DNA of 63,798 nt from Chara braunii (taxonomy: Eukaryota > Streptophyta > Charophyceae > Charales > Characeae), in the NCBI GenBank assembly GCA_003427395.1, contig BFEA01000244.1, positions 872,587-936,384 on the forward strand, written 5' to 3'. Of the stretch, positions 46,165 through 56,880 are shown piece by piece (positions within the stretch are counted from its first letter, which is position 1; the number at the start of each line of letters is the position of its first letter). Below the pieces are notes generated by a model. It had not been told where the DNA came from, did not search any database, and saw only the letters and a list, made by a program, of their open reading frames with translations. Made by a program: the position numbers and the translations under genes.

Positions 46165-46197
46165 AATACAATGTCCTATTTTAACGAATAACATGTT
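46165..46197 (-). repeat. Right terminal inverted repeat
   Basis: Reverse complement of 26589-26621 at 30 of 33 positions; directly followed by TAGT at 46198-46201. Confidence 0.88.
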
Positions 46198-46201
46198 TAG
46201 T

Positions 46202-46432
46202 GCTCTGCTGTACAGCAGGGCGTCGAGCCTACGTGGACTAAAGGAAAGCCCCGTGGCGCTCCCTTTTGCAGAGGGCAGGTACCAACAGGGTCGGTCCACG
46301 TCAAGAAACGGCCCGGGTACTAGGAATCGTAGTTCAAGAACACACCTACAGACCGCGACGTCAGAGCGAGAGACTGATACTAAGCAGGGACTTGGTACGC
46401 AGAGGAGGGCCGGGACACCGCGCCCTCCGACA
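46202..46432 (-). mobile_element. 5' LTR, remaining part after DNA element
   Basis: Homologous to 8433-8660 of the 3' LTR and ends CGCCCTCCGACA at 46432, the outer boundary of the retrotransposon. The first bases form a short palindrome (CTGCTGTACAGCAG) adjacent to the insertion site. Confidence 0.85.
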
Positions 46433-47060
46433 ACGTGCCTTATGAATTTTAGATGATGCGACCAATTAGGTGGGATGATAAAGGAGGGAAGAGGGGGTGG
46501 AGGGGAGATAGAAGAAGAAAAGTTAGATAAGGTCTTTGAGGGAGATCGATGAGAGGGATGGTGGGATTAGTAAAGATGGAAAAGGTGGGAAATGTGGATG
46601 ATACCGCCCTCCTGGTCGGTCGGGAGCAATGAATGTTCTTGCTCGTAGTCGAGGAAGGTTTTCCTATCACCCGTTCCGTTTACAACGTTGGGAGAAAAGA
46701 GAATGAAGATTAATCCTATCGAAACCGAATGGACGAGATTGGAAGATAAGCACAAAGAGAAAAAATACGTGTTACGTGCCTTATGAATTTTAGATGATGC
46801 GACCGATTAGGTCGGATGGTAGAGGAGGGAAAAGGGGGTGAGGGGAGATAGAAGAAGAAGAGAAAGATGAGATCTTTGAGGGAGATCAATGAGAGGGAGG
46901 GGGGGATTAGTACAGGTGGGAAAGGTGGGAAAGGTGGACGATACCGCCGTCCTGGTCAGCCAGGAGCAATGAATGTCCTTCCTCCTAGTCGAGGAAGGTC
47001 TTCCTATCACCCCTAAATGGTTTTCTCGATCGTTCCCCCAATGGAACAACGAGGTCGCCG
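46433..47060 (+). repeat. Tandem repeat, unit about 342 bp
   Basis: ACGTGCCTTATGAATTTTAG starts at 46433 and again at 46775. Each unit contains a purine-rich AGGGGGTG(G)AGGGGAGATAGA stretch, ATACCGCC(C/G)TCCTGGTC, and GTCGAGGAAGGT(T/C)TTCCTATCACCC. The second copy departs from the first after about 47010. No gene. Confidence 0.75.
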
Positions 47061-47179
47061 GAATATGCTCGCGCAATGATGATGAAGAACCGTGATGAGG
47101 AGCGTCATGGTCGATGATGATGTGGATGATGATGATGACTATGACCGCCGGGAGGACGCAGGAGGATGGTTATGAGATT

Positions 47180-47236
47180 CCCAAAGAGAGGGGGAATCTT
47201 ACTGACCCAATCATGCGCATCACTAATTAGATGCTC
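47180..47236 (-). pseudogene. 25S rRNA fragment near R1/R2 target region
   Basis: The minus strand reads CATCTAATTAGTGATGCGCATGA-like, then TAAGATTCCCCC, matching the conserved 25S/28S stretch just downstream of the R2 target (canonical CATCTAATTAGTGACGCGCATGA, then GAGATTCCC). It is degenerate. In a normal 25S this region lies upstream of the fragment at 47237-47404, so the order is rearranged. Confidence 0.65.
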
Positions 47237-47404
47237 GGGATAGGTGGGTGCACAATCCAACTTGATAAAGTCGACATCGAAGGATCAAGAAGCGACGTCG
47301 TTCTGAATGCATGGCAACCATGGACCAGTTATCCCTATGGTAACTTTTCAGACACCTCTAGCTTCAAGTCCAGAGCGCTGAAGGGATAGGCCGCAGTCTC
47401 GCAC
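47237..47404 (-). pseudogene. 25S rRNA pseudogene fragment (domain V)
   Basis: The minus strand contains GGCCTATCC, GAAGCTAGAGGTGTC, GTTACCATAGGGATAACTGG, GATCCTTCGATGTCG and GGATTGTGCACCCACC, in the canonical order of 25S domain V, with substitutions and a roughly 20-nt deletion near GATGTCG. It continues the fragment at 57590-57712, from which it is separated by the LINE and SINE. Confidence 0.85.
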
Positions 47405-48043
47405 TCTGTTTTTTTTTGTCTTTTTTTTTTCTTTTCTTAAAAGAAAACAAACTCCAGTCTATTGGTGGGGAGCAGCACCTGCTGGGAAATGGGCCCAACG
47501 TCCCAGAGGTGTACAAAGAATAGAAAAGGCACAAAGAAAGGGGGTATCGACGCTGGCCCAGACCAGCGTCGCTTGCGACAGGGTTTGAGGAGGGGCGAAC
47601 TCAGGCTGGCCGGCACCGGAGATCTCTACTACCAGGTTGCGTTAGCACCCAGTCACAATAGAGGTTTCCGGGAGACGGCGGGGCCTGCTATGCCCATCAT
47701 CAAGCCCCTCACTTCCCCCAAGAGGCTACATCCTACTTATCCCACATTATACATTGGTGCAATCAAGTTCATTGTTATTCCGTCCTTCCCAAGCCTCCCT
47801 GTAGGCTCCTAACACGATAGAGGGCATCTCAAGGGCCCGATGTGCAGGAAGCCTTATACTTATTCCCTATTGTCCATTAGTACAATCCAACACCTATAGC
47901 CTATAATCTGTGCTTGAGTATGTTGACCCTTAGTCATTCAGACCACAACCTACACTTACCTATTTACAGTTTCAACCCGTATTATAACCCTTTGTTCCTC
48001 AACGTTTAAACACTCCATACTAAGTATAGCCTCAATGTATATA
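47405..48043 (-). other. LINE 3' UTR and A-rich tail
   Basis: About 600 bp after the ORF2 frame ends, finishing in two A-runs separated by GAC (minus strand) just before the rRNA sequence. No ORF of note. Confidence 0.6.
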
Positions 48044-51000
48044 CTACAGTGTACAACACATCAAGTTCACGAGATCGTCAATGTAATATGTATCAAATCC
48101 TCGATCGGAATGCTCTGTAGTTAGCCTAAACCTACCACCACCTACATCTATTCTAAGTATATTACAAGCTATCCTTCGGCGTTCCATTGCCATGATCCTC
48201 ATAGATCGCCACGTTTCCTTGACAAGTGACCATGTTGGTGCTTGCGTCCTTTTGATGTTTGCGGCAATCGCCGCTCCGAGGTTCGCCAATGTGAGTGTCC
48301 GGAGCGCGGTGAACGTGGGAGATCGTTGTTGGAAGGTCAGGGCAGTTCGAAGTGCCCGAGCTTTTGCCAAAAAGGCCGCTCTCATCATGTCTATGACATA
48401 GGCCCGGCGCCCCCGGATTGGGGCAGGTATGCAGTCCGGCCCAATTATTAGACATGTTTCCCATTCCGTGGGAGGGAGGTCCGCAATGTCCCCACCAATC
48501 TCTTGTCTCCACCATGTCCAAAATTGTTGCTGAGGGGGGCACTGCGTCCTGATGTGTGGCGTGTCTTCCACTAGTGCTCCGCATTGCAGGCACGATTGGT
48601 CCGAAAAGGAGGATCGCCTTGCCAGCCAATGTCTCGTCGAGAGGGCGAGGTGGGCATTAAGTCAAAGCAGCCCCTCATGCTTTTGATTCGGCAGCTCTCA
48701 AAGTCGGATGTTCATGGCTGTCCACGTCCGGGCCGTCCATGCCCTAGTCTTGTCCTTCTGTAGCCATCCTTTTTTCGCCCACCGATGATTGAGCTCCCGG
48801 TGTATGCAGTAAGGCGGGAGGAGTGACTGATATATAGCTTTGGTGTGAACTTGGTGCAAGGGCAATGCCTTCCTTAATGTGCCTTGCGCCTTCCATGTCC
48901 ACATGGTCGGGTCAACTGCAAGCTGCGACGGTCGACAATCGGGCCGGTACAACCTGTAGACCGGTTGAGGGGAGTGTTGTCTATCAGTGATGACCGTGAC
49001 CCGGTGCACTTGGTCCATTGGGAGCCAGCCGTCTCGTGACGGGGCGCGGTTAAGGGGTGGGCCGACAGAGGCAGAGGATGGTGGAGACTCCCACGCCTTA
49101 GCCACCAACCAGTGGTTACTAACACGGACACAGACTTGGAACACCAACGTGGGTTAATCCTCCGTAGCTTTGGTTTCCCATTCATCTCGGCTCCTTTGGT
49201 TGGTTCTGAGCACCTGCACGTAGTCCTCTCCAGAATGGCATGCCGGAGAGAGTTAAACTGGTTCTGCTTCGCTCTCTGACCCTCCAGCTATCGGAGCAGG
49301 GAGTTTTCGTCCCGCCGGTCATTCATATGCTGATCCCAGACATCCGCCACCCTCGCCACTCCTGCACAAAGCCACGCTCTGGGAAATGCTCCTTTTGCCC
49401 CCGCCCAAGGGAACAGGTGGCCATCTTGATCCAAAATCCACGGGTTACCAAATAGGGGCTGTTGGAGTATTTGTTCTGTTCAGACGGGCGGATTGAGCCT
49501 GAGGGGGGCCATCTGTCTCCACAGCGTCAAGATCGGGATCCACAGCGCTCTGCGTTTGAGGTTCTTCAGCAGGGCAGGGTGTAAGAGCGCCATTTCCACA
49601 TCTGTCGGATGCAGCCGCGTCGCATCTGCCATCGTTTGAAGCGTCAAGATTTTCCACAGTGCTCTGTCATCCTCCAGCAGCATCCAGATCAGCGTTCGCA
49701 GTTGCAAAGCTTGGATCTGCACCGTTGGCCGGCGTTGGGTCAATTAGGCCCGGACCGCCCTTAGCCCGCAGCTGAGTAAGTTTCCCCCACGAGACCCTAT
49801 GGATAGCATGAGGGGCAGCTGGATCGTTTCTCCATATAAATTTACAAACAACCGTTCTGTATTGTCTTCACAGTACTGGGTCGGGGAAGGAGACAATCCC
49901 CGCATACTAGAGCATTGAAGAGGCCATTGTGTTGGTGAGAAGTGTTCTGCCGAACACGCCCTTACTGACGGTCGATGCACAGAGGGACAATCTTCCCGTT
50001 GCTTTCTTAAGTATCTCTTCAATGTGTGTTTCGGACGGCAGGGCATCAGGCATGGTGATGCGCAGGTATATGACAACTTCCGTAATTGTCTGGACCTGCA
50101 TACCCTGAAAGAGGGGTGCTGCACTCATATCTGGCAGGAGTGCAATCGACTTGTGCCAATTCATTTTGGCTCCGACAAGCTCCTCAAAAATGCTGACCTG
50201 TCGTCTCAACGCTCCAACACTTTGACAGGAAAGGGCCGTAATGGCCCCGGTGTCGTCTACAAATGCCGAGCTCTTGAGCTGCTTCCCATTCAGCAACTGG
50301 AACCCCTACAACTCTTCGTCCTCCATGAGCATATCATGAAGGTGCTCGATGTACAAGGCATACAACGCTGGAGACAACGGACACCCATGGCGCACTGACC
50401 TTGTGACAGATATGGGGTTGCTGAGGAAGCCATTCACCACGAGTCTAGATTCCACTGCAGCAAGGAGCTTGCTCGTCGTGGAGAGGAACTTGTGTCTGAG
50501 TCCTCTTCGTCGGAGGCCTTCCAGCAAAAAGGACCAAGAGACCCGGTCGTAGGCCTTTTCAAAGTCCAACAGTACAAAGGCCAACAACGGGTCTTGCCGC
50601 GGGGCATGCCACATGATCTGTCTTGCTAGTAAGATGTTGGTGAGAATGCGTCGGCCGGGGATGAAACCCGTTTCGGTCCCATCCACCAGTCCAGGGAGTC
50701 TAAAAACGAGACGATTGGCTAGGATCTTCGCAAGAAGCTTGTACGGGGCAGACAAGAGCAAGATGGGTCTCCAGTTGCGGATGTCCTTGGGGCAGCCTTT
50801 CTTGAATACTAGAATGATTGTGGCCAGTCCAAAGTCCTTAAGCAGCTCCTTATCCCCCTGCCAAATGTCATTGAAGACTTCAAGAAGATGCGGGAGAAGG
50901 ATGTGTATACATGCCCTGAGGTGTTCCGCTGGCATCCCATCCGGGCTAGGGGCCTTGCCTACAGGCATATCGAGCAGGGCTTGCTGAATCTCCTGTTGTG

Positions 51001-52396
51001 TAATTGGCCAATCAAGCTCCTCCCTGACCTCGTCCGATAAAGTAGCAGTAATTTTGGTCCAAATCGCTTCCTCAGGGACCTGCTCAATTTCTTCCTGCGT
51101 CCAGGGCCTTTCTTCTGTGAGAAGTTTTGAGTAGTACTCCGTCACATAACTGAGCACTTCAGGTGTGGTTTCTACCGTTGGTTTGTCCTGCTGAAATGAC
51201 GGTTCCAAATACAAAATGACAGATGCATGTCGTCGTGTGTGTAGGCGCCGGAAGAAGGCTTTCGTCATGCGTTCCGTTGCAATCATCCAGTTCTCCATGT
51301 TGCGCAGTGCCCATGTTTCCGCGTCATCGATTTGCCACTCATCCCACTCCGCTTTCAGAGCAACCCATTACATCCACCACTCCTCGTCTTCTTCTATGGT
51401 AGGTTTGTCCTTCAGATCCAGGGCCCGTTGGATGAATGCCTCCGTCGTTAGTCTTCTTGCCCATTTGGAGGCTGCAACAACCCGCGCGAGCAGTCTTGCA
51501 AGCGCTGCTGTTCCTGCCACCAGCCAATGCAGAGCCGATTGGTCTGGGTGCCTAAGCGTGGACCAATATTGCCAATGCTGCACTGCTATGTCCCGGTACT
51601 GCTTGTCGGCAAACATCCACCCGGGGACTGTAGTGGGCAGGGGTTTTGTTTCCAGTTTGGCAAGAATTGTCAGTGTGACACTGATCATCTTGTGATCCGA
51701 CCGCGCCACCGGAGTAACTTTGAAGTCCATCAAGCACTGCAGCACCAATTGAGTGACCCAAGCCATATCAATTTTATTTCCCCTCTTCAACACCAACCCA
51801 ACCCATGTAATCCCCTTCCCATTGGGCCATAGTGACCTAAAGGCATTCTCGAGGCCCATGCTTGCCAAAGCAGTGAGCATGACCTGGGCGTCCGGATGAT
51901 AGGATTGTCTGTCGTGTGGACGAGGTAGAGGGTCCGCTGCAGTGTTGTAGTCACCGATGAGAATAAGTCTGTCGGCCTCCGAAATGTTGCCAGGTAACGC
52001 ATTCCAGAAGTTACTTTTGTCGTTCAACTACGAGGGGGTATATACTGTAGCCACCAGCGTTTTCTCCCCTGCCATTTCCACATAGATCCCCACCCACCGC
52101 CCACTAGTGTCGGAGAAAAAGTCAAGGACTTCCCCCCTGAAGTATTTTGTACAAAGGATGGCTACCCCGCCAACCGTGCCTACTGCAGGCGCCCATACCT
52201 GGAAATTTGATTGGATCGGGGGGAATTGTCCGTCCGTTAGCCTGCTTTCAGCCAGTTTCGTCTCTTGAAGGCAAAGGATACGAACATGGTCTTTGTCAAT
52301 GAGTCCTCTGATCTCCCGCCACTTGGCCCTAAAAGATGTAGGGCCAAGTCCCCTAACATTCAGCGATGCTATCCTGATCTCTTGCTTAGGAGGCAT
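48044..52396 (-). pseudogene. LINE ORF2: APE endonuclease and reverse transcriptase
   Basis: Carries out target-primed reverse transcription. Endonuclease: IRIASLNVRGLG, ILCLQETKL, LILIGDYNTAADP, DMAWVTQ and RSDHKMISVTL give the expected Asn, Glu, Asp/Asn and SDH catalytic set. RT: SPDGMPAEHL, ILVFKKGCPKDIRNWRPI, ETGFIPGRRI, FVLLDFEKAYDRVSW (first Asp), RHGCPLSPAL and SAFVDDTGAIT (FVDD). C-terminus: CLQCGALVEDTPHIRTQC, a zf-RVT-like finger. Mostly one frame with stops at 52028 (TAG), 51368 (TAA), 50306 (TAG) and 49907 (TAG), a TGA near 49884, and a frameshift near 49743. Confidence 0.85.
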
Positions 52397-52583
52397 AGTG
52401 AACAGTTCCGATTTTGGTTTCTCCTATTCAAGATCTTCTGTACCTACTGTGGGTTGGCTCACCGAGTCAGGGAACCATCCCCGCTCGGCCAAGACTATAT
52501 TATTTATTCTACCCATATTTCTCCTGTTTACATGAACAGGCTGCCCCTGCAGCCTTCACTATGCACACACCCGAGGCCGACTC

Positions 52584-53540
52584 TCAAAGCCAGTCCAACG
52601 ATTCCCCTGTGCACACAAGATTATACCATTCCCCTACCCAATCGAAACTACATCGTTTATTCCAGTTGTACAGCCGCCAGCCACTTGTCTCACGCATACA
52701 CTCTATAGCCGTTTTGTCCTTTCGCTCCAGGACGGATACACTCTCCTCCATAGCAGCCGTTTTGTCCTTTCGCTCCAGGACGGATACACTCTCCTCCACA
52801 GGGGCCGCAATCTCCACATCCTCAATTCCTTTTTGTGATTGCTCCCCCCTTTTTCCAGGCACCAGTTGATCCTGAGCAGTTGATTCTGTTCTTTCCTGGA
52901 GCCATCCCCCCTCTACCCGTCTTGTTTCCCCTAGCTTGAGCGATTCGCTTCCTCTGCTTTGTCCTCCCGCCTCAGTTCCCTCCTGCCCACCTGCTAGCAA
53001 GGGGGGGGTTGGCATGCCAGTCTGGGCCTTCCTAATGTCCTGCTGGGGCGAAGGGCTGTATTCGTGATTCCCCTTGTTTCCACAAGCATCTCGATGGGTT
53101 TATCCCCCTGACCCGGGGTTATACCCTGTTGTTGGTGGTCTCCCTCGTCCACTTTGTCGTCGTGGGGCTCCCCGTTCCGTTCGTCCCAAAGGTGCTGCAG
53201 TCCACAGCCTCCCTCCCCCTCATTCTTCAGCAGTTTCTCCTTAGTATCTCCCTCCTTTTTCTTCTGGCTGGCTCCTTCTTCCCGGTTTCCTCGTGCGTCG
53301 TTCAATACTCGAAGTTGTGGTGGCCAGGCTAGATCTTGGATCCGTTGACTCTCCCTTATAGTATGTTGTATGCTCTGCGCTACCCGCTGGCCTGCAAATG
53401 GTTGTATTGTTCTCCGCCTTCGTGCATACGGTCTGGTGGGTGTTGGGGGCGTCGTCCATCCATGACATCCTGCTGTATTTTCTGAGTCGTGTCCTAGGAA
53501 CGAAGAGAGTTGTGCGGCTTATCTCTTTGTTTTTCGGCAC
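52584..53540 (-). pseudogene. LINE region between ORF1 and ORF2, disordered tail
   Basis: Frames 53241-53540, 52994-53305 and 52584-53015 are charged and low-complexity. One contains two copies of MEESVSVLERKDKTA, encoded by a tandem duplication at about 52703-52798. Probably the C-terminal tail of ORF1, broken by frameshifts. Confidence 0.45.
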
Positions 53541-53837
53541 CAGGTCGCATACCCCCTCCTTCCGCCGATCATGGGCTGGGTTGTTGTTGCCGCTCTTGTC
53601 CTTGTTCTCTCCATTGATCTTCTTCCCTCAGTTGCCGTCCTTGTGCTCTTAGAGTCTTAGTTGCCTAGCCCTCTCCCTTCCTTCGCAAGGTCGCAGAGCA
53701 CCCCGGGCATCCTCCCGCTTCCCTTCCGTTTGATGTTGTTGTCGGCGGGTTTCCTGAACCCTTAGACATTTCACGTTATCCCCTCCTTTTGCCAATCCTT
53801 GACTAGGTCATTGTTGTCGCTCTTGTGCTTCACTAGC

Positions 53838-54622
53838 GGTTAACGACCACCTGAAATTTCAGAATGAAAGATTCTGAAGTGGTCTGAAACTGCGTAGCAC
53901 GGCGAACGTGTTCGCGCCCTTTCACGTTCGCGCTAACAGCTCGCGGACATAATTTTTTTTTCCGTAAAAAAATAACAAATAAAAAAAAATCGGTTTTTGA
54001 TTTTTAACTCATGATTGGCTACGAATTTGAACATGACTCCAAGGCAAACGTTGCATGTATTGCTATTTTACATAACAATGATAACATATATGTTTTTCAG
54101 ATTTTTTTGAGAACTTTTTTTTTTTTTTTTTTTTTTTTTATGTTCGCATTCAGATGGTTTTTGACGCTTGTTCGCGTTCAGGAGAACATGTTCGTGTTCG
54201 CCTCCGAACGCGAATACGGTGCTACGTAGGTCTAAACCGCTGAAGTGGCTGAAGCTTCTGGAACGGTTTCAGGTACCCCATCTTAATGGTTGGATGGGGG
54301 TACCTGAAACCCCTTTCAGAAGCTTCAGTCACTCCAGGCCATTTCACAAATTTTTAGGTGGGGACCTGAAACCGCTGAAGTGGTTGAAGATTCTGAAAGG
54401 GGTTTGGGGGTACCTGAAACCCCTTTCAGAAACTTCGGCCTCTTCAGGTCATTTCAAAAATTTCAGGTGGGGACCTGAAACTGCCGAAGTGGCTGAAACT
54501 TCTGAAGGGGTTTCAGGTACCCCCATCCAACCATTTGGATGGGGGTACCTGAAACCCCTTTCAAAAGTTTCATCTACTTCAGGTCATTTCAGAAGTTTCA
54601 GGTGGGGACCCGAAGCGGCTGA
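53838..54622. repeat. Palindrome-rich repeat block inside LINE
   Basis: Alternating direct and inverted versions of CCTGAAACCGCTGAAGTGG, GTACCTGAAACCCCTTTCAGA and AATTTCAGGTGGGGACCTGAA. It lies within LINE sequence; TCTTCTTCCCTCAGTTG occurs on both sides (about 53620 and 54656), suggesting a duplication at insertion. Confidence 0.6.
53890..54229. mobile_element. MITE-like element, about 340 bp
   Basis: Ends CTGCGTAGCAC and (inverse) CTACGTAGCAC, flanked by GGTCTGAAA and GGTCTAAAC, an imperfect 9-10 bp target duplication. This suggests a Mutator-type non-autonomous element. The interior has GAACGTGTTCGCG and long T- and A-runs. It sits within the palindromic repeat block. Confidence 0.55.
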
Positions 54623-54663
54623 AAGGGACCTGTGCCCTTGCTCTACCCATTGGTCTTCTTCCC

Positions 54664-55768
54664 TCAGTTGTCGTCCTTCTTCTCTTGCCTGCGTAACCAC
54701 CTCCCCTCTGGTCCGTCGCTCCTCATTTTGTTCAGTCTATCGTGCATGAGATGGGTGCGTAGGAGGGAGGAGCTTTTTATCTCCCCGACCTCCATCACAT
54801 CACCTAAGTTGTCACTCATGGCTATTTCCGCGTAAATACCATGGTCAAATCCCTTCTCAAATTGTTCCCTGCACGCGATCTCAGAGAAATCTTCCTTGGG
54901 CAGTCCTGGGTCATTCCGGAGGCGCTTCTCACGAATCTCTATTTCCACCTCAGTTTCCGCTATCGTGAGACATCTGCCAAGACCCGCCAGGTGGCCATAT
55001 CTATGACAGTTCTCGCACCACGGAGTCTCACGGGTTATGGATCGCACCTCCTGTCTCCCGTAATATGCTTGTGCCAGCGTGAATCATTCCAGGCCTCGGT
55101 TCTTCAGAGGGAGGAATAGGTCAAACTTCAACACCTCTCTTCCTTCTCCATCCGTCGCCCAAGTTCCTTGTAGGTTTATGACCGCTCCAAAGAAAGACTC
55201 CACAAATTGCTTGGGGGAAAAAACGATCATGGGGGAAAGTTAGACAAACTTGACCCATGGCGTGGCCCTTTTATCCTGTAGCTTGGCCCATTCGAGTCCC
55301 GCCTGAGTCAACCAGGGTTTCATCCTTACATAATACGCTTTGTCATCGATCTTAATGACCTCCCTTTGCCTTGAGAGGATTAACCAATTCCGTAGTTCTA
55401 CCCACGACGCCCAATAGAATGCTACCTTGTTTTCCTTCCAGTGTTAACCGCCCTTGGTGCCCTCCTTGTCCCTTCTCCGGCCATAGTTTCGTTTCCTATT
55501 CCTTCACCCATGCCATTTTTGTATGAGCAGCAAAATCCTTGAGCGGCCCATCAAAACACATGAGGACCACATGTCCGCAAAGGTAAGTGACTTCCACTTT
55601 GGCTACTTGCTCCCCCATCCAGACAGTATATTCTCCTTCCATGCGTTTGGGGAACGTCGTAGGGTCATCAACAAATGATCGAGTGAGAGCCGCCTTCCCA
55701 ACCCGCCTCATCACTTCATAATATGTAAGGATCGGGGCCGATGGCCCTGGTTCCTGCCAATGACTCAT
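54664..55768 (-). pseudogene. LINE ORF1, DUF4283-like with CCHC knuckle
   Basis: An RNA-binding protein expected upstream of ORF2. Reading down: AKVEVTYLCGHVVLMCFDGPLKDF, LILSRQREVIKIDDKAYYV, then PWVKFV-stop-LSPMIVF, KQFVESFFGAVINLQGTWA, and the knuckle CENCHRYGHLAGLGRC (C-x2-C-x4-H-x6-C, spacing longer than the usual x4). The pattern resembles plant L1 ORF1 proteins (DUF4283 plus zinc knuckle). Broken by a TAA, a TGA and a frame change. Confidence 0.65.
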
Positions 55769-55937
55769 TGTTTTGGATGACCAGTATTGCTCCGGTCAGT
55801 GAAGTCCTTCCCAGCACCGGTGGCCTTCTCCCCAGGTTCTGTGTTCTCCCGCTCCTTCAGGGCTAGGGCGTCAACATCTTCGTCATCACCACGTGATAGA
55901 GCACTGTTAGAGTAGTACCCCAGTCTTCAAGTTGTAG

Positions 55938-56880
55938 TTGTCTGTGCAGGAATTTCAGTCCCCCCTCTATCAGATCGAGACGAGACACTATTTGTATAAT
56001 ACCCTAATCTTCCGGACGACAATTGTTACCCTAATTCGCCGAAAATCAACACACACACTTACGCCTATTCCGCCGAAAGTCAACGCACGTACTTACGCGA
56101 TGTTGTCCTTCCACCTGCTGTCGCTTCGCCTTTCCACCTGCCGTCGCTTCGCCCTTCCACCTGCCGTTGCTTCTATCTTGATCCGCCGAAAGTCAACACA
56201 CACACTTACGCGATGCCGCCCTTCCGTCTGCCATCGCTTCTCCCTTCCACTTGTCGTCACGTTACATGGGGTACCTTCGCTCTTTGTTCGCTTATCCTTA
56301 CATAGCGTCCCCTTTTTTTTTACGCTTTCTTGCCCGTTCTCCTTTATTCTCCCGTCACTTCCACTTCCTTCTGTAGTCCACACTTTCGTGTTGTACCTCT
56401 CGCTACTCTGTCTTTACTCCACACACACTTACGCAATGCCGCCCTTCCGCCTGCCGTCACTTCGCCCTTCCGTCTGCCGTCACTTCCATCCTAATCCACG
56501 AAAGTCAACGCACGCACTTACGCAGTGCCGCCCTTCCGCCTGCCATGGCTTCGTCCTTCCACCTGTCGTCGCTTCTACATAAGTTGCCTTCGCACTTTGT
56601 CCGCTTATCCCTATACAACGTCTCCCCTTTTTTCGGCTTTCACGCACGTTTTCCTTTATTCTCTCGTCACTTCCACTTCCTTCTGTGGTCCACACGTCCG
56701 CGTCATACCTCTTGTCACTCCCTCTTTGCTCTTCCTCCTCCTCCCTTATTAGCACTTACTATCACCCTATCTCCCTTTCTACGATACACCTCCTCCCTTT
56801 CGTGTCGTATCTCTCGCTACTCTGTCTTTACCGCTCCCGCTCTCGCTCTCACCGCTCTTGCTTCACCGCTCTCATAGTTT
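55938..56880 (-). repeat. Tandem monomers in LINE 5' region
   Basis: Repeats of a phrase (plus strand) CGCCGAAAGTCAACGCAC, CACTTACGCGATGCCGCCC and TTCCGTCTGCCATCGCTTC between 56030 and 56570. A longer unit recurs about 310 bp apart: CTTTATTCTC(C/T)CGTCACTTCC and ACTTCCTTCTGT(A/G)GTCCACAC at about 56340 and 56655. This resembles promoter monomers of other L1-type 5' UTRs. Confidence 0.55.

Larger units (their letters stand above)
26589..46197. mobile_element. 19.6-kb TIR DNA transposon, unclassified
   Basis: Both ends carry 33-bp terminal inverted repeats matching at 30 positions: the left begins AATACGTTATTCG, the right (reverse complement) AACATGTTATTCG, and both continue TTAAAATAGGACATT. 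A 4-bp TAGT duplication flanks it, and the empty site is visible in the other LTR. Contents: a minus-strand ParB/methyltransferase-like gene, a minus-strand C48 protease, a plus-strand transposase candidate, subterminal repeats at both ends and internal iterated 22-bp motifs. The 4-bp duplication is shared with Sola, Ginger and some Academ elements, but I cannot place it in a superfamily. Confidence 0.85.

Noticed and set aside
26589-46197. Assignment to KDZ (Kyakuja-Dileera-Zisupton) on the basis of the Ulp1 domain
   Set aside because: As I recall, KDZ elements make about 8-bp duplications, and the candidate transposase lacks motifs I associate with them. The TSD here is 4 bp.
11516-52396. 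Variant genetic code with UAA/UAG as Gln
   Set aside because: Many stops are TAG or TAA at Gln-like sites, but TGA also replaces expected Trp in gag and the transposase candidate, and frameshifts exist in pol and the LINE. Decay by C-to-T change explains all of it.
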